Positions 37,584 to 48,293 of a DNA stretch of 64,000 bases are shown here, one piece after another. The translations under genes and the position numbers were made by a program. The stretch comes from Xenopus tropicalis. Taxonomy: Eukaryota > Chordata > Amphibia > Anura > Pipidae. The stretch spans positions 75,761,404 to 75,825,403 of the forward strand of contig NC_030678.2 of assembly GCF_000004195.4 (NCBI RefSeq), written 5' to 3'. The notes under the pieces are model-generated. The model was not told the origin of the DNA. It worked only from the letters and a program-made list of their open reading frames with translations, and did no database searches. Every line of letters begins with the position of its first letter. Positions within the stretch are counted from its first letter, which is position 1.

Positions 37584-38557
37584 CAGTGCTGTCCAACTGG
37601 CGGCCCGCGGGCCAGTTGTGTAAGCTTTAAATGGTATCAGTACTGAGATTAACTGGCCCCCTGCATGGTTCTCACCTCAGATTCAGGCTGTAATCAGGCT
37701 GTATTGTTTAAATATGTAATCCCCTGTGTTGTTCACCCCTTTTAATCTCTGCATTGTTCACCCCCTGCAGTGTTCACACCTCAGGCTCAGGCTGTAATCA
37801 ACCCCATTGTTCCCCTGTTCACACCTCAGGAGCAGTAGAAACCCACAAATAATCCCTGCACACTACAAAAAGAACATATACTGAGGTGGTACTGCAATTA
37901 AAACGTTTTTTAATATATAGTTATTGTGCAGACTGTAGGAGCAGTGCCAGCATTGTGTCACTGTAGGCTGACTGTGTGTGCCATACACACAGGCAGCATA
38001 GGGCAAGCAGAGTATGGCACACACAGGCAGGGTAGGGCAGGCAGAGTATGGCACACACAGGCCAAGTTTGGCACAAACCAGCCAAGAATGGCACACACAG
38101 TGAAAGTATGGCACACGCAGGCAGGGTAGGGAAGGCAGAGTATGGCACACACAGGCAGAGTAGGGCAGGCAGAGTAGGGCACACAGAGGCCAAGTTTGGC
38201 ACAAACCAGCCAAGAATGGCACACACAGTGAAAGTATGGCACGCAGGCAGGGTAGGGCAGGCAGAGTATGGCACACACACACAGGCAGGGTAGGGAAGGC
38301 AGAGTATGGCACACACAAAGGCAGGGTAGGGCAGGCAGAGTATGGCACACAGGCAGGGTAGGGCAGGCAGAGTATGGCAGGTTTTTGCTGTACTACAACC
38401 ATTAATATGGGTATGGTCATGTGATAACATGGGTGTGGTTTCAAGTGGGTGCGGTTTCAAAAAGGGGAGTGGTCAAAACTGGCTTCCATTATCGGCCCTC
38501 CACCACGTAGGTCGGAAAAATTCCGGCCCTCGGTACAACAGAAGTTGGACAGCACTG
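37584..38557. mobile_element. hAT MITE with exact 8-bp target duplication and internal minisatellite
   Basis: Ends CAGTGCTGTCCAACTGGCGG and AGAAGTTGGACAGCACTG are inverted. AGCTATAT flanks both sides (37576-37583 and 38558-38565). The sub-terminal GGCCCGCGGGCC and CGGCCCTCGG motifs fit the same family. The interior has gained a GC-rich tandem array at 37965-38385. Confidence 0.92.
37965..38385. repeat. Minisatellite inside the hAT MITE
   Basis: The array is built from two interleaved motifs: AGTATGGCACACACAGGCAG plus GGTAGGGCAGGCAG (~34 bp), and the longer variant CAAGTTTGGCACAAACCAGC plus CAAGAATGGCACACACAGTGAA. The pair recurs as a higher-order unit of about 150 bp (38048-38130 and 38190-38260). 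Cys/Pro-rich frames on the minus strand are repeat artefacts. Confidence 0.9.
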
Positions 38558-39299
38558 AGCTATATGGAAGGAGAAAGACAATGTCGGTGATCCCCTAAAC
38601 TTCCCCCTAATCTTGCTATACCCCCTTCTGAAACTCCATTAATGAGGGGTTAGTTTAGAGAGTAGATGTGCATTCATAAAGAAAGTTTTAAAGTTCTGTT
38701 AGATTGAATATTTAGGTAAGAAGCCAGGGTGGGAAGATGGTTTGGTGATGCATACCTGGGGGAAGGAGAAATAGGTTGTTACAGGGGTTTGAATCCAGGG
38801 GAGAAGGGGGGTGGGGGGTAGGGAGGCGTACTGATAATGGTAGCTTGCAAACATATGGCATACATGGTAAGAGGTTTATATCAGAGATGGAGGGTGGTGA
38901 GGAAAGCATACATTGTATGAAAGGCACAGCTGGAAAAGAAAGATAAAAGCAGCAAGCTCAGAAAGAGGTATGTCAGGAAAAGAGGAAAAGGTACATAACT
39001 GAATATAGCATCTATGCTGGGTGTAATCTAGCATCAGTACCACTGCAAAATCATTGGGAGATCGGCATAAACTGCTCGTGAAATTACACTGCATAGAATG
39101 TTCATGGGCTTTGCCTATTTTTCTACAATCTCCCTTTTAATTAAATTACGTAGCACAGAATGCTATGTATTATATTTATGAACTCAGCACTGCTTCTGGG
39201 GGAACCTTAGAGCGCTCCATTGCTTAAAACATAATGTATAAAATTGTGTCTGTAAACCTTTATCTAGCAACCTCTGCCCACTTCTGATTAGCCACCTAA

Positions 39300-39736
39300 A
39301 GGCGTTGTTCACCTTTGAATTAACTTTTAGTTTGATGTAGAGAGTAATATTCTGAGACAATTCACAATTTGTCTTTATTTTTTATTTGTAGTTTTTAATT
39401 ATTTCAATTTGGTTCAGAAGCTCTTGAGTCTGGCATTACAGCAGCTATCTGGTTGCTAGGGTCCAAATTACCTTAGCAACCATGGAGTGGTTTGAATGAG
39501 ATGAGGACCTGAATAGAAGCTGAAAAGAAAAATAAGTAATAAAAAGTAACAATAACAATAAAACTGTAGCCTTACAGAGCAATAGTTTTTTGGCTGCCAT
39601 TTGAAAGCTGCAAAAAAGTTAGAAGGCGGTGGCAAATAATTCAAAAACTATTTAAAATAACATGACCATTTGAAAAGTTGCTTAAAATTAGCCATTCTAT
39701 GGTAAACTAAAAGTTAACTTAAAGGTGAATCGCCCC
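39300..39736. mobile_element. MITE, GTTCACCTTTAARTTAACTTTTAGT termini
   Basis: Left GGCGTTGTTCACCTTTGAAT and right ACTTAAAGGTGAATCGCCCC are inverted copies, extended by AACTTTTAGT / ACTAAAAGTT. The right flank is TTAA at 39737-39740; the left flank is CTAA, one base off. The body (GGTTGCTAGGGTCCAAATTA…) is a widespread frog MITE. No coding capacity. Confidence 0.8.
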
Positions 39737-40326
39737 TTAAATTGAATGAATAGGGCTTTTTCCCATGTATTTACTAAAATGCTTTACTGCCTCCCTGCTG
39801 CAGGCAAATTACAAAGATCTGAACGTGTAATGTGCATAAAGTGACAGTTTGTGTGACTCTACTCAATGTGAAATGTCATTGGATAAGGTAGAACATTGGA
39901 CAGTGTGGATAAGAAATGGGTCTACTATTTTTACATTATGTAAGCCAAAATAGGGGACCCAGCCTGAAGGTGAATAAGGGTGAAATTGGTGGGTGATTAT
40001 TTATTGAATATCTCCTGATCTAAGTAGTTATGACATTTTTTTCCTATACCTGATATGCACTAAGGCTTCACCAAATATTGAACTGCAGAGATAAATAATT
40101 TGATGACGTCAGCAATAGTGTGTTGTGGAGGTGTGACCCAGGCTGCTAATCACTGCCCTACGTTGGCCATTACAGAACAGACCATTGCTATTTACCCTTA
40201 TATTAATAACATATTTATTTATTATTTATATATAAGAATTAAATACATTAAATAGAAAGCAATGATGCTGGTATATGGATGCAAAGCAGATGTTTCAAGC
40301 AAATGTTTGTGTTTTATCTTTGCCAG

Positions 40327-40390
40327 AACTGAACTTTATCAGTCGTTATTTGGAAAAACCAAGTGTCAAGATGAAGAAAAGCAAGTATAG
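40327..40390 (+). CDS. AATF: AATF, terminal coding exon with stop codon
   Basis: After the acceptor tttatctttgccag the frame continues in exact phase (AG|A = Arg) as TELYQSLFGKTKCQDEEKQV and ends at TAG 40388-40390. The TELYxSLFG motif is the C-terminal end of vertebrate AATF. The acidic tail after SLFG is short and differs from the mammalian tail as I remember it, which fits the fast divergence of the last residues. Twenty codons plus the stop lie in this exon. It is separated from the previous coding exon by 29.2 kb of repeat-rich intron. No alternative coding exon could be recognised in that interval, though a poorly conserved one could be missed. Confidence 0.93.
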
Positions 40391-40645
40391 CAGATGCTGA
40401 AGTTGGAAAGATAATCAGAACCCAGCCCTGTTGCTACAGATTGCTACACAGCTTTGGAGGAATTACACTACCAAACCATCGAACTGGATTCTTCCATGAT
40501 CTTTACCTCTAAGTGATATCTGCCCATGCTGCATCATGCATATATACTTCCCGGGACTATTGCTGTTTATATGCTATTTTTGCAAGTCACTGTTTTATTC
40601 TTCTTTGAACCTCATTGGCAATAAATGCTGGTACCATTTTTGTTT
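40391..40645 (+). other. AATF: AATF 3' UTR with AATAAA poly(A) signal at 40620-40625
   Basis: A perfect AATAAA hexamer lies 230 nt after the AATF stop codon. It is followed within 30 nt by a T/GT-rich stretch (ccatttttgtttgc) suitable as a downstream element, so cleavage is expected around 40640. Later AATAAA-like sites exist (about 41200), so a longer 3' UTR cannot be excluded. The exact end is inferred; transcript reads would decide it. Confidence 0.6.
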
Positions 40646-40649
40646 GCTA

Positions 40650-41790
40650 CATATCTACCTGTTCATATCCTCAGAGAATACCATAGTTGCAAGGCCATCA
40701 CGTCTCTCTGGTAGCCTGTGACATTACAAATTCAAGTTTGGATATCAAACAGTTAAAGGTTTAGAAGGGATTATCTTCACTTGTGCAGCTCTTTAAAATG
40801 TCTTGCCCTTATTAAAAAAAATGTTCTTAATTCATAATTGTATCTTATGATACAACCAGTGCATCCCAGATTGTTCAGTCCTAAGGAAATTAATGTTCTT
40901 GGTGACATTATCATTGCAATCAGCAGAAATCCATTTGCCTAACAAACATTGTTATTTAATAACAATATAATACTGCAACATTTCCATTTCTAATAGTCTG
41001 TGATCACTTTGTTTTTATTACCATTACATTTTTTAGCAAACATTTCTAATGCAAATGAACCCCATTTTAAGTAATGTATGTCTGCATGACTCAAGGTAGT
41101 TTTACAGTTAAATATCTACATTCATTTATTTGAAAATGACAATAATCACAAAGTTATGTTAATTATCCAGTTATATTTTTCTTAATATACTCTATTATAA
41201 ATAAATTCTGAACCCTTTTGATGATTTCAAGGCTTTAATGCCCATTCCCCCTCCCCAGCAGCCACATTCCTCTGCTCTGAGGGACTTTATTGGGTTTATT
41301 ATGGAATATAAGTTTAACTGCTGGCATACATGTAAATATTTAATTGCGGATACATATTCCCCAGAACAGATGATCCTTCCCCTGTCTCCCTAAAATCCAA
41401 CATTGGCTTAGACAAAAAATAACTGCTTGGATCCATTTCTCTACTTAAAACAGAATTCGATCAGTGCATGACTATAATGACAATTAAAAAGAATATTTAT
41501 AAAACTACAAAACTTGTTGCATTTCATGCCCCTTTTGGTAACTTCATTAGAGGAGACTTTTTTTTTATTCTCTCCCATATAAATACATAAAGCAACACAT
41601 GATTATCCATTAGTCCTTTTTTTTTCCCTTAAAGTGATATCCACCACAACTAATGTCTATTGCCCAATTAGAGTGAAATCTGATTGTGAACGTTTATTTA
41701 TGGTCTTGGATCGGTAGGACTAAAGGAAAGTTACATTTGACCCTGTTTTCATATATCTGTAACCTGATCATGAGCTAAGGGTGTCTTGCT
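40650..41790. other. Downstream flank of AATF, nothing recognised
   Basis: AT-rich DNA with no ORF of interest and no repeat I can name. Alternative poly(A) hexamers occur (about 41200), so part of it could belong to a longer AATF 3' UTR. Confidence 0.4.
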
Positions 41791-41794
41791 AAGG

Positions 41795-41977
41795 GGCATA
41801 TATTTTATGGTGTGTAATTCAACATCACTGGCGCTGTTGTCCATAGCAACCTATTAGCATATCGATTTGAACGGTCACCTACAAGTTAGAAAACAAAAGC
41901 AAAGATCTGATTGGTTGCTAAGGGCAATAACACCGGTGACGTTGGCTTACACACTATAAGAAATATGCCCCTTAGTG
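41795..41977. mobile_element. ~180-bp MITE, GGGGCATATATTTTATGGTGTG termini
   Basis: Left AAGGGGCATATATTTTATGG and right CTATAAGAAATATGCCCCTT are inverted. The interior is a palindrome around CCATAGCAACCTATTAGC against GCTGATTGGTTGCTAAGG-like sequence with AACATCACTGGCGCTG / AACACCGGTGACGTT arms. The flanks are TA on both sides (GCTA / TTAG). Confidence 0.7.
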
Positions 41978-42337
41978 ATCACAAATGGGGCCACTACCAA
42001 TAAAAGTCTGAAGTTCTTTGTGCTAGAGCTTTTACTCTTGTAAGTGTCCCGCTTCCAAAAGTCCATCTCAGAACTCTGACCTGACTAAGTCAAATTTTAG
42101 CAAGATCACTGACAGCAAACAGTTTAGTATTCTGCTAAATCCCATGCAGCCCACACACCAGCCTGTTTGCTGGAGAACATGGCTTCTGGGGAGTTTAGAT
42201 GGGCATTAACCCTTAAAGGATTCCAATTGAATAGTTCTCTCCAATGGCTCATACATAATAATAAAAAAAAAAATCTTGATAGTTCCATTTTATTTCTTTC
42301 GACATCCCTTTGAATGGGTATCTACTCTGCAAAACTA

Positions 42338-42850
42338 CTGTATATACTCGAGTATAAGCCTAGTTTTTCAGCACCCAAAATGTGCTGAAAAAGTCACCCT
42401 CGGCTTATACTCGAGTCGGGTGCCATGGGTCCCTTTGGACTAGCACCCTCTGTCCTTTGTGTGCAAATTAGGCCACCTGCAACCAGACCCTCCAGTGCCC
42501 TGGCCTAGGCTCCCACTAGCAATACTTATTTCCCCTTACATCTCCTCCGGGACCGGGTCTGCTGCTAGGTTGCCAACGTGCAATGAGCGTGGGGTAGTAC
42601 TCATATTGTTTTTGTTGACCCTCTTCTCCGCTTACAGAGCTAGTTTACTGTTTTTCTTTGAAATAAATATTGAAAAACATATACCCCACTGATGCCTCAA
42701 TTAATGTAATTTTATTGGTATTTATTTTGATTATTAAAACTTAGCAGTAGCGGCTGCATTTCCCACCCTGGGCTTATACTCGAGTCAATAAGTTTTTCCA
42801 GTTTTCTTAGGTAAAAGTACGTACCTCGGCTTATATTCGAGTATACTCTG
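42338..42850 (-). mobile_element. TA-flanked ACTCGAGTATAAGCC element, second copy
   Basis: It starts CTGTATATACTCGAGTATAA after TA (42336-42337) and reads as the reverse complement of 20091-20698, including CAGCACCCAAAATGTGCTGA, GCAAATTAGGCCACCTGCAA and CCAGTTTTCTTAGGTAAAA. Its far end (CGAGTATACTCTGGG) is slightly decayed, so the exact boundary is uncertain. Confidence 0.75.
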
Positions 42851-42854
42851 GGAC

Positions 42855-43825
42855 ATCTATTTCTGTGTTGATTCTAGATCACTAGTGTAAAATGATATGT
42901 GTCCTGTTCATCCTACTTCGGTCTTCAGTAAGTAATTATATAGATGTTTAAAGGAAAAATATACAATATTTATAAGTAGCATTTTCATTTAATTTTTTTT
43001 GAAAATTGTACAGTAAAATATTGTTCTGCAAGAGGGTTATACATGATATATTTAACTACTAGCATTCAGGTCATCATGAGAAATAGAATGCTGCTTGCTT
43101 GTCACTCACCCTAATATTCCTCAGCAAGGAAAGCAATACTCACACATGTTATTTTCTAAAATTATATTTATAATAAATTAGTAATAAATCAATTGAATTT
43201 TGAGTCATAAGAGAGCTTTTTAAAACCATAGAGCCTGTGGTACATTGCTGTTAGCAATTTATTGTGGCCTCTGTGTCCCCTGCCTTAATATACAGCCTTG
43301 AAGTATCCAAAGCAGTACATAGCACTTGCCCAGCGTTCCTAGCATTGGACACACTCATTGTCCTTGTTCTTCTCCCTAATCCAGGCCAGATTCAGACAAA
43401 CTGCCTGGTATAGACATGTAAGAATAAGAATTGTATGTGTCAAAAAGAAGCCCCTAGCAGATCATTCTGTTGGGTCGGGTTATTTGCATGCAGGGAAACA
43501 CAACACAAGGCATACAGTAGATGTATGATAGTAACTTGCACATTTCAGTTACAATCTTCTGCATAACAAATATGTATGTTTTATAGATCAGATGTATTTA
43601 TGGGTCAGGTTGTAGTTGTTGGCCTACATCTAGCTGTCACAAATAATGTCGCTTTCAGACAATAGGGGGCCACAGATTTTAGCTGAAGTGAGAGTGCAAT
43701 TCTTTTTGAAATCATTATGGCTGACTGGCCACTTCTGGAAAGATTCAACACCGTTACACTGAGATAATGGCTCTTACTTTGGCTTGAAGGATAGCAACTT
43801 TTCCTTATCTCTTCAGGAATTTGAT
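42855..43825. other. Unassigned DNA
   Basis: No gene, RNA or complete repeat recognised. ORFs are short and without family motifs. Confidence 0.4.
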
Positions 43826-44150
43826 CCAGTCCCTGGATCAACTTGTACTAAGAGCTATCTCCCATAACCCTGTATTCCCCACTTGCTAAAAAGCCATCCA
43901 GCCCCTTCTTGGGTGTTATGGGAGATAGCTCTTAGTACAAGTTGATCCAGGGACTGGTCCGATTGCCATCTTGGAGTCAGGAAGGAGTTTTTTCCCCTCT
44001 GCGGCAAATTAGAGAGGCTTCAGATGGGGTTTTTTGCCTTCCTCTGGATCAACTAGTAGTTAGGCAGGTTATATATAGGCATTATGGTTGAAATTGATGG
44101 ACATATGTCTTTTTTTCAACCTAACTTACTATGTTACATAGCATTCTTGT
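43826..44150 (+). mobile_element. Non-LTR retrotransposon 3' end with an inverted duplication
   Basis: The part from 43958 reads CTTGGAGTCAGGAAGGAGTT, GGCAAATTAGAGAGGCTTCA, CCTTCCTCTGGATCAACTAG, GTTGAAATTGATGGACATAT, TTTTTTTCAACC and ends ACTATGTTACATAG. This is the same tail as 9472-9745 in the other orientation. Upstream, the 43-bp sequence at 43826-43868 is perfectly repeated in inverted orientation at 43915-43957 across a 46-bp spacer. Confidence 0.65.
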
Positions 44151-44405
44151 AAAAGTCTGAGTGACTACTTCACTCGCATGGTAAGGCATAAAATTAAACT
44201 GTTTTTTAGATCATTCTGTGCTGTATTACATTAAATAGATACCAAGTTTGGTTGACGTGTTTCAATCCTAAACCTTCATACATTAAGCATAGAAAGAGAT
44301 GCGTAGAGGAGACATGTCAATCATTTAAGCAGGTTAATCATAACAAAGATGGGAAGGTTTCTGGTTTATAATCTATATATTTTACATGAATTTGTCTATG
44401 AAGAT

Positions 44406-44627
44406 TTTCATTCATCCAGGTCATGGTATATCTAGTATAAATAAATTTAAAGCAACTGGACTTGTTAAGTAATCATTGAAGACGTTTGGATTAGTGGAAG
44501 AGTATATATGCTGAGGACTTCCCATACCCATACGTCAGTTGAACTGAAGAAGCTGCTCGGATGAGTAGTGAAACGTCTTCAATGATTACTTAACAAGTCC
44601 AGTTGCTTTAAATTTATTTATACGAGA
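44406..44627 (+). mobile_element. 222-bp foldback retroelement with 15-bp target duplication and hammerhead-like core
   Basis: TTTACATGAATTTGT occurs at 44391-44405 and 44628-44642. Inside, AAATTTAAAGCAACTGGACT followed by TGTTAAGTAATCATTGAAGACGTTT is mirrored by AAACGTCTTCAATGATTACT…TTTAAATTT. Between the arms the + strand reads ACGTC…, CTGAAGA, a seven-pair hairpin GCTGCTC/GAGTAGT and GAAACGTC. That has the CUGANGA - stem II - GAAA layout of hammerhead ribozymes, with ACGT on both sides able to form stem III. A normal stem I is not evident, so activity is doubtful. Confidence 0.7.
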
Positions 44628-44653
44628 TTTACATGAATTTGTTATTTAACTTG

Positions 44654-44655
44654 TT

Positions 44656-44690
<35 letters not shown>
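44654..44690. repeat. (TG)n(TA)n microsatellite
   Basis: A TG tract followed by a TA tract, directly left of the next foldback-related sequence. Confidence 0.9.
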
Positions 44691-44691
<1 letters not shown>

Positions 44692-44814
44692 GCAAGTGAA
44701 GATGTCCCGCACTCACAGGTCTTAGGTGAAATAAAGGTGTTTATTCAATCCACATCTAACGTTTCGGCTAAGTGGCTAATTGACCCAGGTGCTACCGATT
44801 CAAGCAATTTCAAT
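44691..44814 (-). mobile_element. Single arm of a GAAACGTT-type element
   Basis: On the minus strand this reads CACTTAGCCGAAACGTTAGA, then GATTGAATAAACACCTTTAT, CACCTAAGACCTGTGAGTGC, and runs into the TA repeat. The order GAAACGTT, AATAAA, then TGTGAGTGC, then TA tract parallels one arm of 27065-27217 and of 44815-45032. Confidence 0.55.
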
Positions 44815-45028
44815 AGAGTCCACAGGTATAGCGGTGCACACTGGGAATCCTTTAAAAGTTAGCTTTTATTGAACTATATAAAACTTAATACATGGAGAAA
44901 TAGGTCAACGTTTCGGCCCAAGATTGGGGGCCGAAACGTTGACCTATTTCTCCATGTATTAAGTTTTATATAGTTCAATAAAAGCTAACTTTTAAAGGAT
45001 TCCCAGTGTGCACCGCTATACCTGTGGA

Positions 45029-45032
<4 letters not shown>
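44815..45032. repeat. 218-bp palindrome, 105-bp arms, GAAACGTT core
   Basis: Left arm 44815-44919 and right arm 44928-45032 are inverted copies with an 8-nt loop (AAGATTGG). The centre reads AACGTTTCGGCCC…GGGCCGAAACGTT. Each arm contains AATAAA (TTCAATAAAAGC). The right arm ends in a (TA)n tract at 45033-45063. Confidence 0.93.
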
Positions 45033-45070
<38 letters not shown>

Positions 45071-45085
45071 TTTTTTTTTTTTTAT
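45033..45085. repeat. (TA)n and poly-T tract
   Basis: About 15 TA units, then a ~20-T run, then more TA. It borders the palindrome at 44815-45032. Confidence 0.9.
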
Positions 45086-45089
45086 ATAT

Positions 45090-46285
45090 ATAAACACATT
45101 GTACAAGTGGGTGGACTCTTGTACAATGTGTTTAAAAAAAAAAGTCACTTTTTTATAGGGTGTGACGGTTTAATATAATTTTTTGTATATTTATTGTAAC
45201 ACCCCTGCATAAATTGTTTTTGCATTTATGTGCAAATACATGTGCGTATAAATGATAGAAAATTGTATTACTTATATTTCATACATATTACTGACGTTGG
45301 CTCTAGGACCCAAGATTGTAGTAAATTTGTACCCTTTTACTTTTCATTTTGTGTTCATTTTACAGCATCCTTTTCTTTTTTCTCATTGACTTGAATATCT
45401 TGAAACATAAGTAATTTAGCATTCTATCTTTATGTGCTGTTCATATTGCATTGCTTATAGGTTTAAACATGTTAATAAATAACATGCAGGCAAACTGCAG
45501 GCCAGTATTTCCACTAGGAAGCTCATGAATTAGTCATTGGCCAAACTAAATCTGTGCATATGGCAGATTATAAATGGACGTTCACTGTAATGATCAAGTC
45601 ATTTTTATATTTTTCCATTTAAACCAGCATCCAATGTTTTCTTTTGACAGATTTCAGATATAATCTCCTTAATAATTAGCGTGTTACAATTGTAATGAAG
45701 TGGACTTAATGAGGTAACATAGCTTTGATGTATCTCTATAAAATTCTGTTATAGTTCTCTGTCAAGCAAAGCATGGCTCTAGTAGCGCAAACCTGCTCTA
45801 GATTCTCTAAATCCTTCATTGTTTTATAGTTGCAGTTTGATAAGTGTTTTTTTTTATTAAATGATCTGTGCTTCATGTAATTGGCTCTGCTTCTCTTCAC
45901 CCCATGAATGCATTGTCTGGAAATTAGATGGTTTCATGACAAACAGTAAGATTTTGGTTTGGGGTTCCTTTTGTAAAATATAGGTATGCAGCACTTGTTC
46001 TTCTGTTAGCATAAATGGCAAGGGTGCTTATCATCTGAAACATTGCCCTTTTTTGACCAGTTGTGTTATACAGTTTGTGGTAATAAACGCATTGGCTGCT
46101 GCCTGCCTTTATGTTTTACCTTGTGATGTTGCTGGGGTTGCTGCTTTTCATAGTTGTGAGGTCCGAACTGTGTTGCACTGATCAGTGATTGGCAGATCGC
46201 CAAGTCATTAACTGCAGAGTCCTGTTCAGATTTCCTTATTTGGGGAAACCGCCTTGTGAAAACCAGACTATCCAGTCCTAAACAG
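45090..46285. other. Unassigned DNA
   Basis: A short inverted pair CACATTGTACAAG / CTTGTACAATGTG at 45098-45131 is the only notable structure. No gene recognised. Confidence 0.4.
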
Positions 46286-46289
46286 AATA

Positions 46290-46553
46290 GGCAGAAGCCC
46301 TAGTTGGAACCAAATCCAGGATTCTGTTCGGGATTCAGCCAAAATTCTGCCTTTTTCAGCAGGATTCAGATTCTGTGGAATCCAAGCTTCTGGCCAAACT
46401 GAATCCAAATTCTTAAAATCACATGACTTTTTGTCACATATACATGGCACGCACAGTGCTCTTTAACCCTTCCTGGTTTGGTATTCCGCTGAATCTTTTA
46501 TGAAGGATTTAAGGGTTTGGCTGAATCCAAAAATGGTGGATTCGGTGCATCCC
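46290..46553. mobile_element. hAT-like non-autonomous element, GGATTCGGTGCATCCCTA end
   Basis: Repeated GGATTCxG/CxGAATCC motifs with terminal GGATTCGGTGCATCCCTA match the right end of the element at 78-412. The left terminus and target duplication are not clear. Confidence 0.6.
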
Positions 46554-47644
46554 TACTTTAAAGAGGAGAATTAAGTGATCCATAATTATCTTGTGAGGAA
46601 CATGCAATGCAATGATCGGCTAGACCAATTTGTTTAAAATGATTTCAGATTTTTTACTTTCTGTCTGAAAAAAGTGGACAGTCTGAAACAATGGAACTAT
46701 TCATATGACCAAATATTAACTTTTAAAGAAGAAGATAACATTGAAACCCTTTTATTTCTTTATATAGCTGCTAAACAACCACACCATGGGCTGATTCCCT
46801 GCAAACAAGCTTTGCATGAATATCATTTGCTGATCATTCGATTATTGTATTAGCTAATGGCCCCACACAGAATATTTACTGGTTTTGAAGATTTTTTGCC
46901 TGAATTGATGACTTCTTTGTGTCACATATATTTAAGTGAATACATATATCATGTTGAAGGTAGGCACAAGATCACAATAACTATGCTGTAACACAGTACT
47001 CATTGGGAACCATTGGATGACCTGGTTGCCATTTTGGTGATGGGACAGTGAGCAAAAACTCTTGTCCAGAGGCCACATACAAAACATTTTTCCCATAGGT
47101 CTGCAGAGAAAATAGGTCTCAAATCATTTTTCAGCATCTCCCCCAAATTAGAGATATTGTAATCAGCTAGACAAGGTATATACTGTAATATATCATTGTT
47201 AGGGGTGATAAAACAGTCCTTGGATTATCTGGGGCTGAAACTCAATTTGTGAATGTCCCCATTACTTTTCAACTAAGTATATACAAAAATCTATATGTAC
47301 AGAGAATATGGAGGGCGGTGTACTAATACCAATTCTAACACCCAGTGCAATATCTGCCCTTTCCTTTTTGCCAGATATCCAATTGTCAGCCTCTAGGATA
47401 AAAGCTCTTTGCCAGTATTCACTTTGACACTGTTAATATTAGCTCTATTTGAAAGGTTCTCTTTCTAGTGCTAACGGCACTAATTTCCTACAATATGATT
47501 TATAAGTTAACCCTTCCAATTCCCTGTTTATTTTTACAGTACATGTTTAAATGCTCCTTGATGATCAAAAGAGGCAAGCAATTCACATCCTTTCTTTATC
47601 TTTCCTGCACTAACATCTGCTAACTTTTGATGAAATAATACTAA

Positions 47645-48125
47645 CAGTGTACAGAAGTGACAGGCTGGGGGAAAAACTTTGCTTCATAGATCTTGCCAAA
47701 ATTTATTTTAAAGATATGGACATTTCATTTGATTTTGAAAATAATCAGAATATTGGACTCTTAGATGTCACATCTCTTTCCACTAGAATCACCCTGATGG
47801 GTGCAGTGATTGAAGTACCCTTTAAGTGCAATGGTAATAAAGTTGACTGATAGATGGAAACTCCATCAACTCTTAACCTGCTGCCCTCTCACGTGATACT
47901 TGAGCCAATGAATCACAAGATGATGATGTGGATTTTATCTGCAATTTACTTGATTTGCTGAGAAAAAAAGTTGTTATTTTGGGATTCTATAAATCTTTGC
48001 CTTGCTCTTACAAAAATGCAAACAGGTAAAGGTATGCAAAGGGTGTGCTTACATAGAATCCTCCCACCACATCATGTGACACAGGGTGAATGTGATTTGT
48101 TATTAACATACGATATACAAACAAC
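47645..48125 (+). pseudogene. Degenerate Penelope-like reverse-transcriptase remnant
   Basis: One frame reads DISFDFENNQNIGLLDVTSL (47718-47777), resembling the xIxFxxExxxxxIxFLDV block of Penelope-like RTs. Further on, after frame changes, TDR(W) (47848) and DDDVDFICNLLDLL followed by GFYKSLPCSYKNANR (about 47922-48026) resemble the TDRN and DxDFxxxAxxL…RGYxxxxLxxAxxR blocks. The last legible part is CDLLLTYD (48091). Several stops and frameshifts lie between them. The assignment rests on motif order remembered for the family, not on an alignment. A T-rich run follows. Confidence 0.45.
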
Positions 48126-48293
48126 ATTTTTTTTTTTTATTTTTTTTTTTTTTTAAAAGGATACATTTTACCACATAAAAAGGTGAGGGGATTCCTACTT
48201 GCCACAATATAAAAAAACAAACTTTTTTTTTTACAAAATCTCCTTTATTAAGCCCTGCTTTTCTCCTATTCACTGTTACCATAGCAGTCTTAA

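Noticed and set aside
37965..38385. Regularly spaced repeats that could suggest a CRISPR array
   Set aside because: Repeats are adjoining and variable with no unique spacers, the context is a eukaryotic transposon, and no cas genes are present.
37863..38460. Cys/Pro-rich frames up to 193 codons on the minus strand
   Set aside because: Translation of the minisatellite inside a hAT MITE; they are open in all three frames, which is the mark of a tandem repeat.
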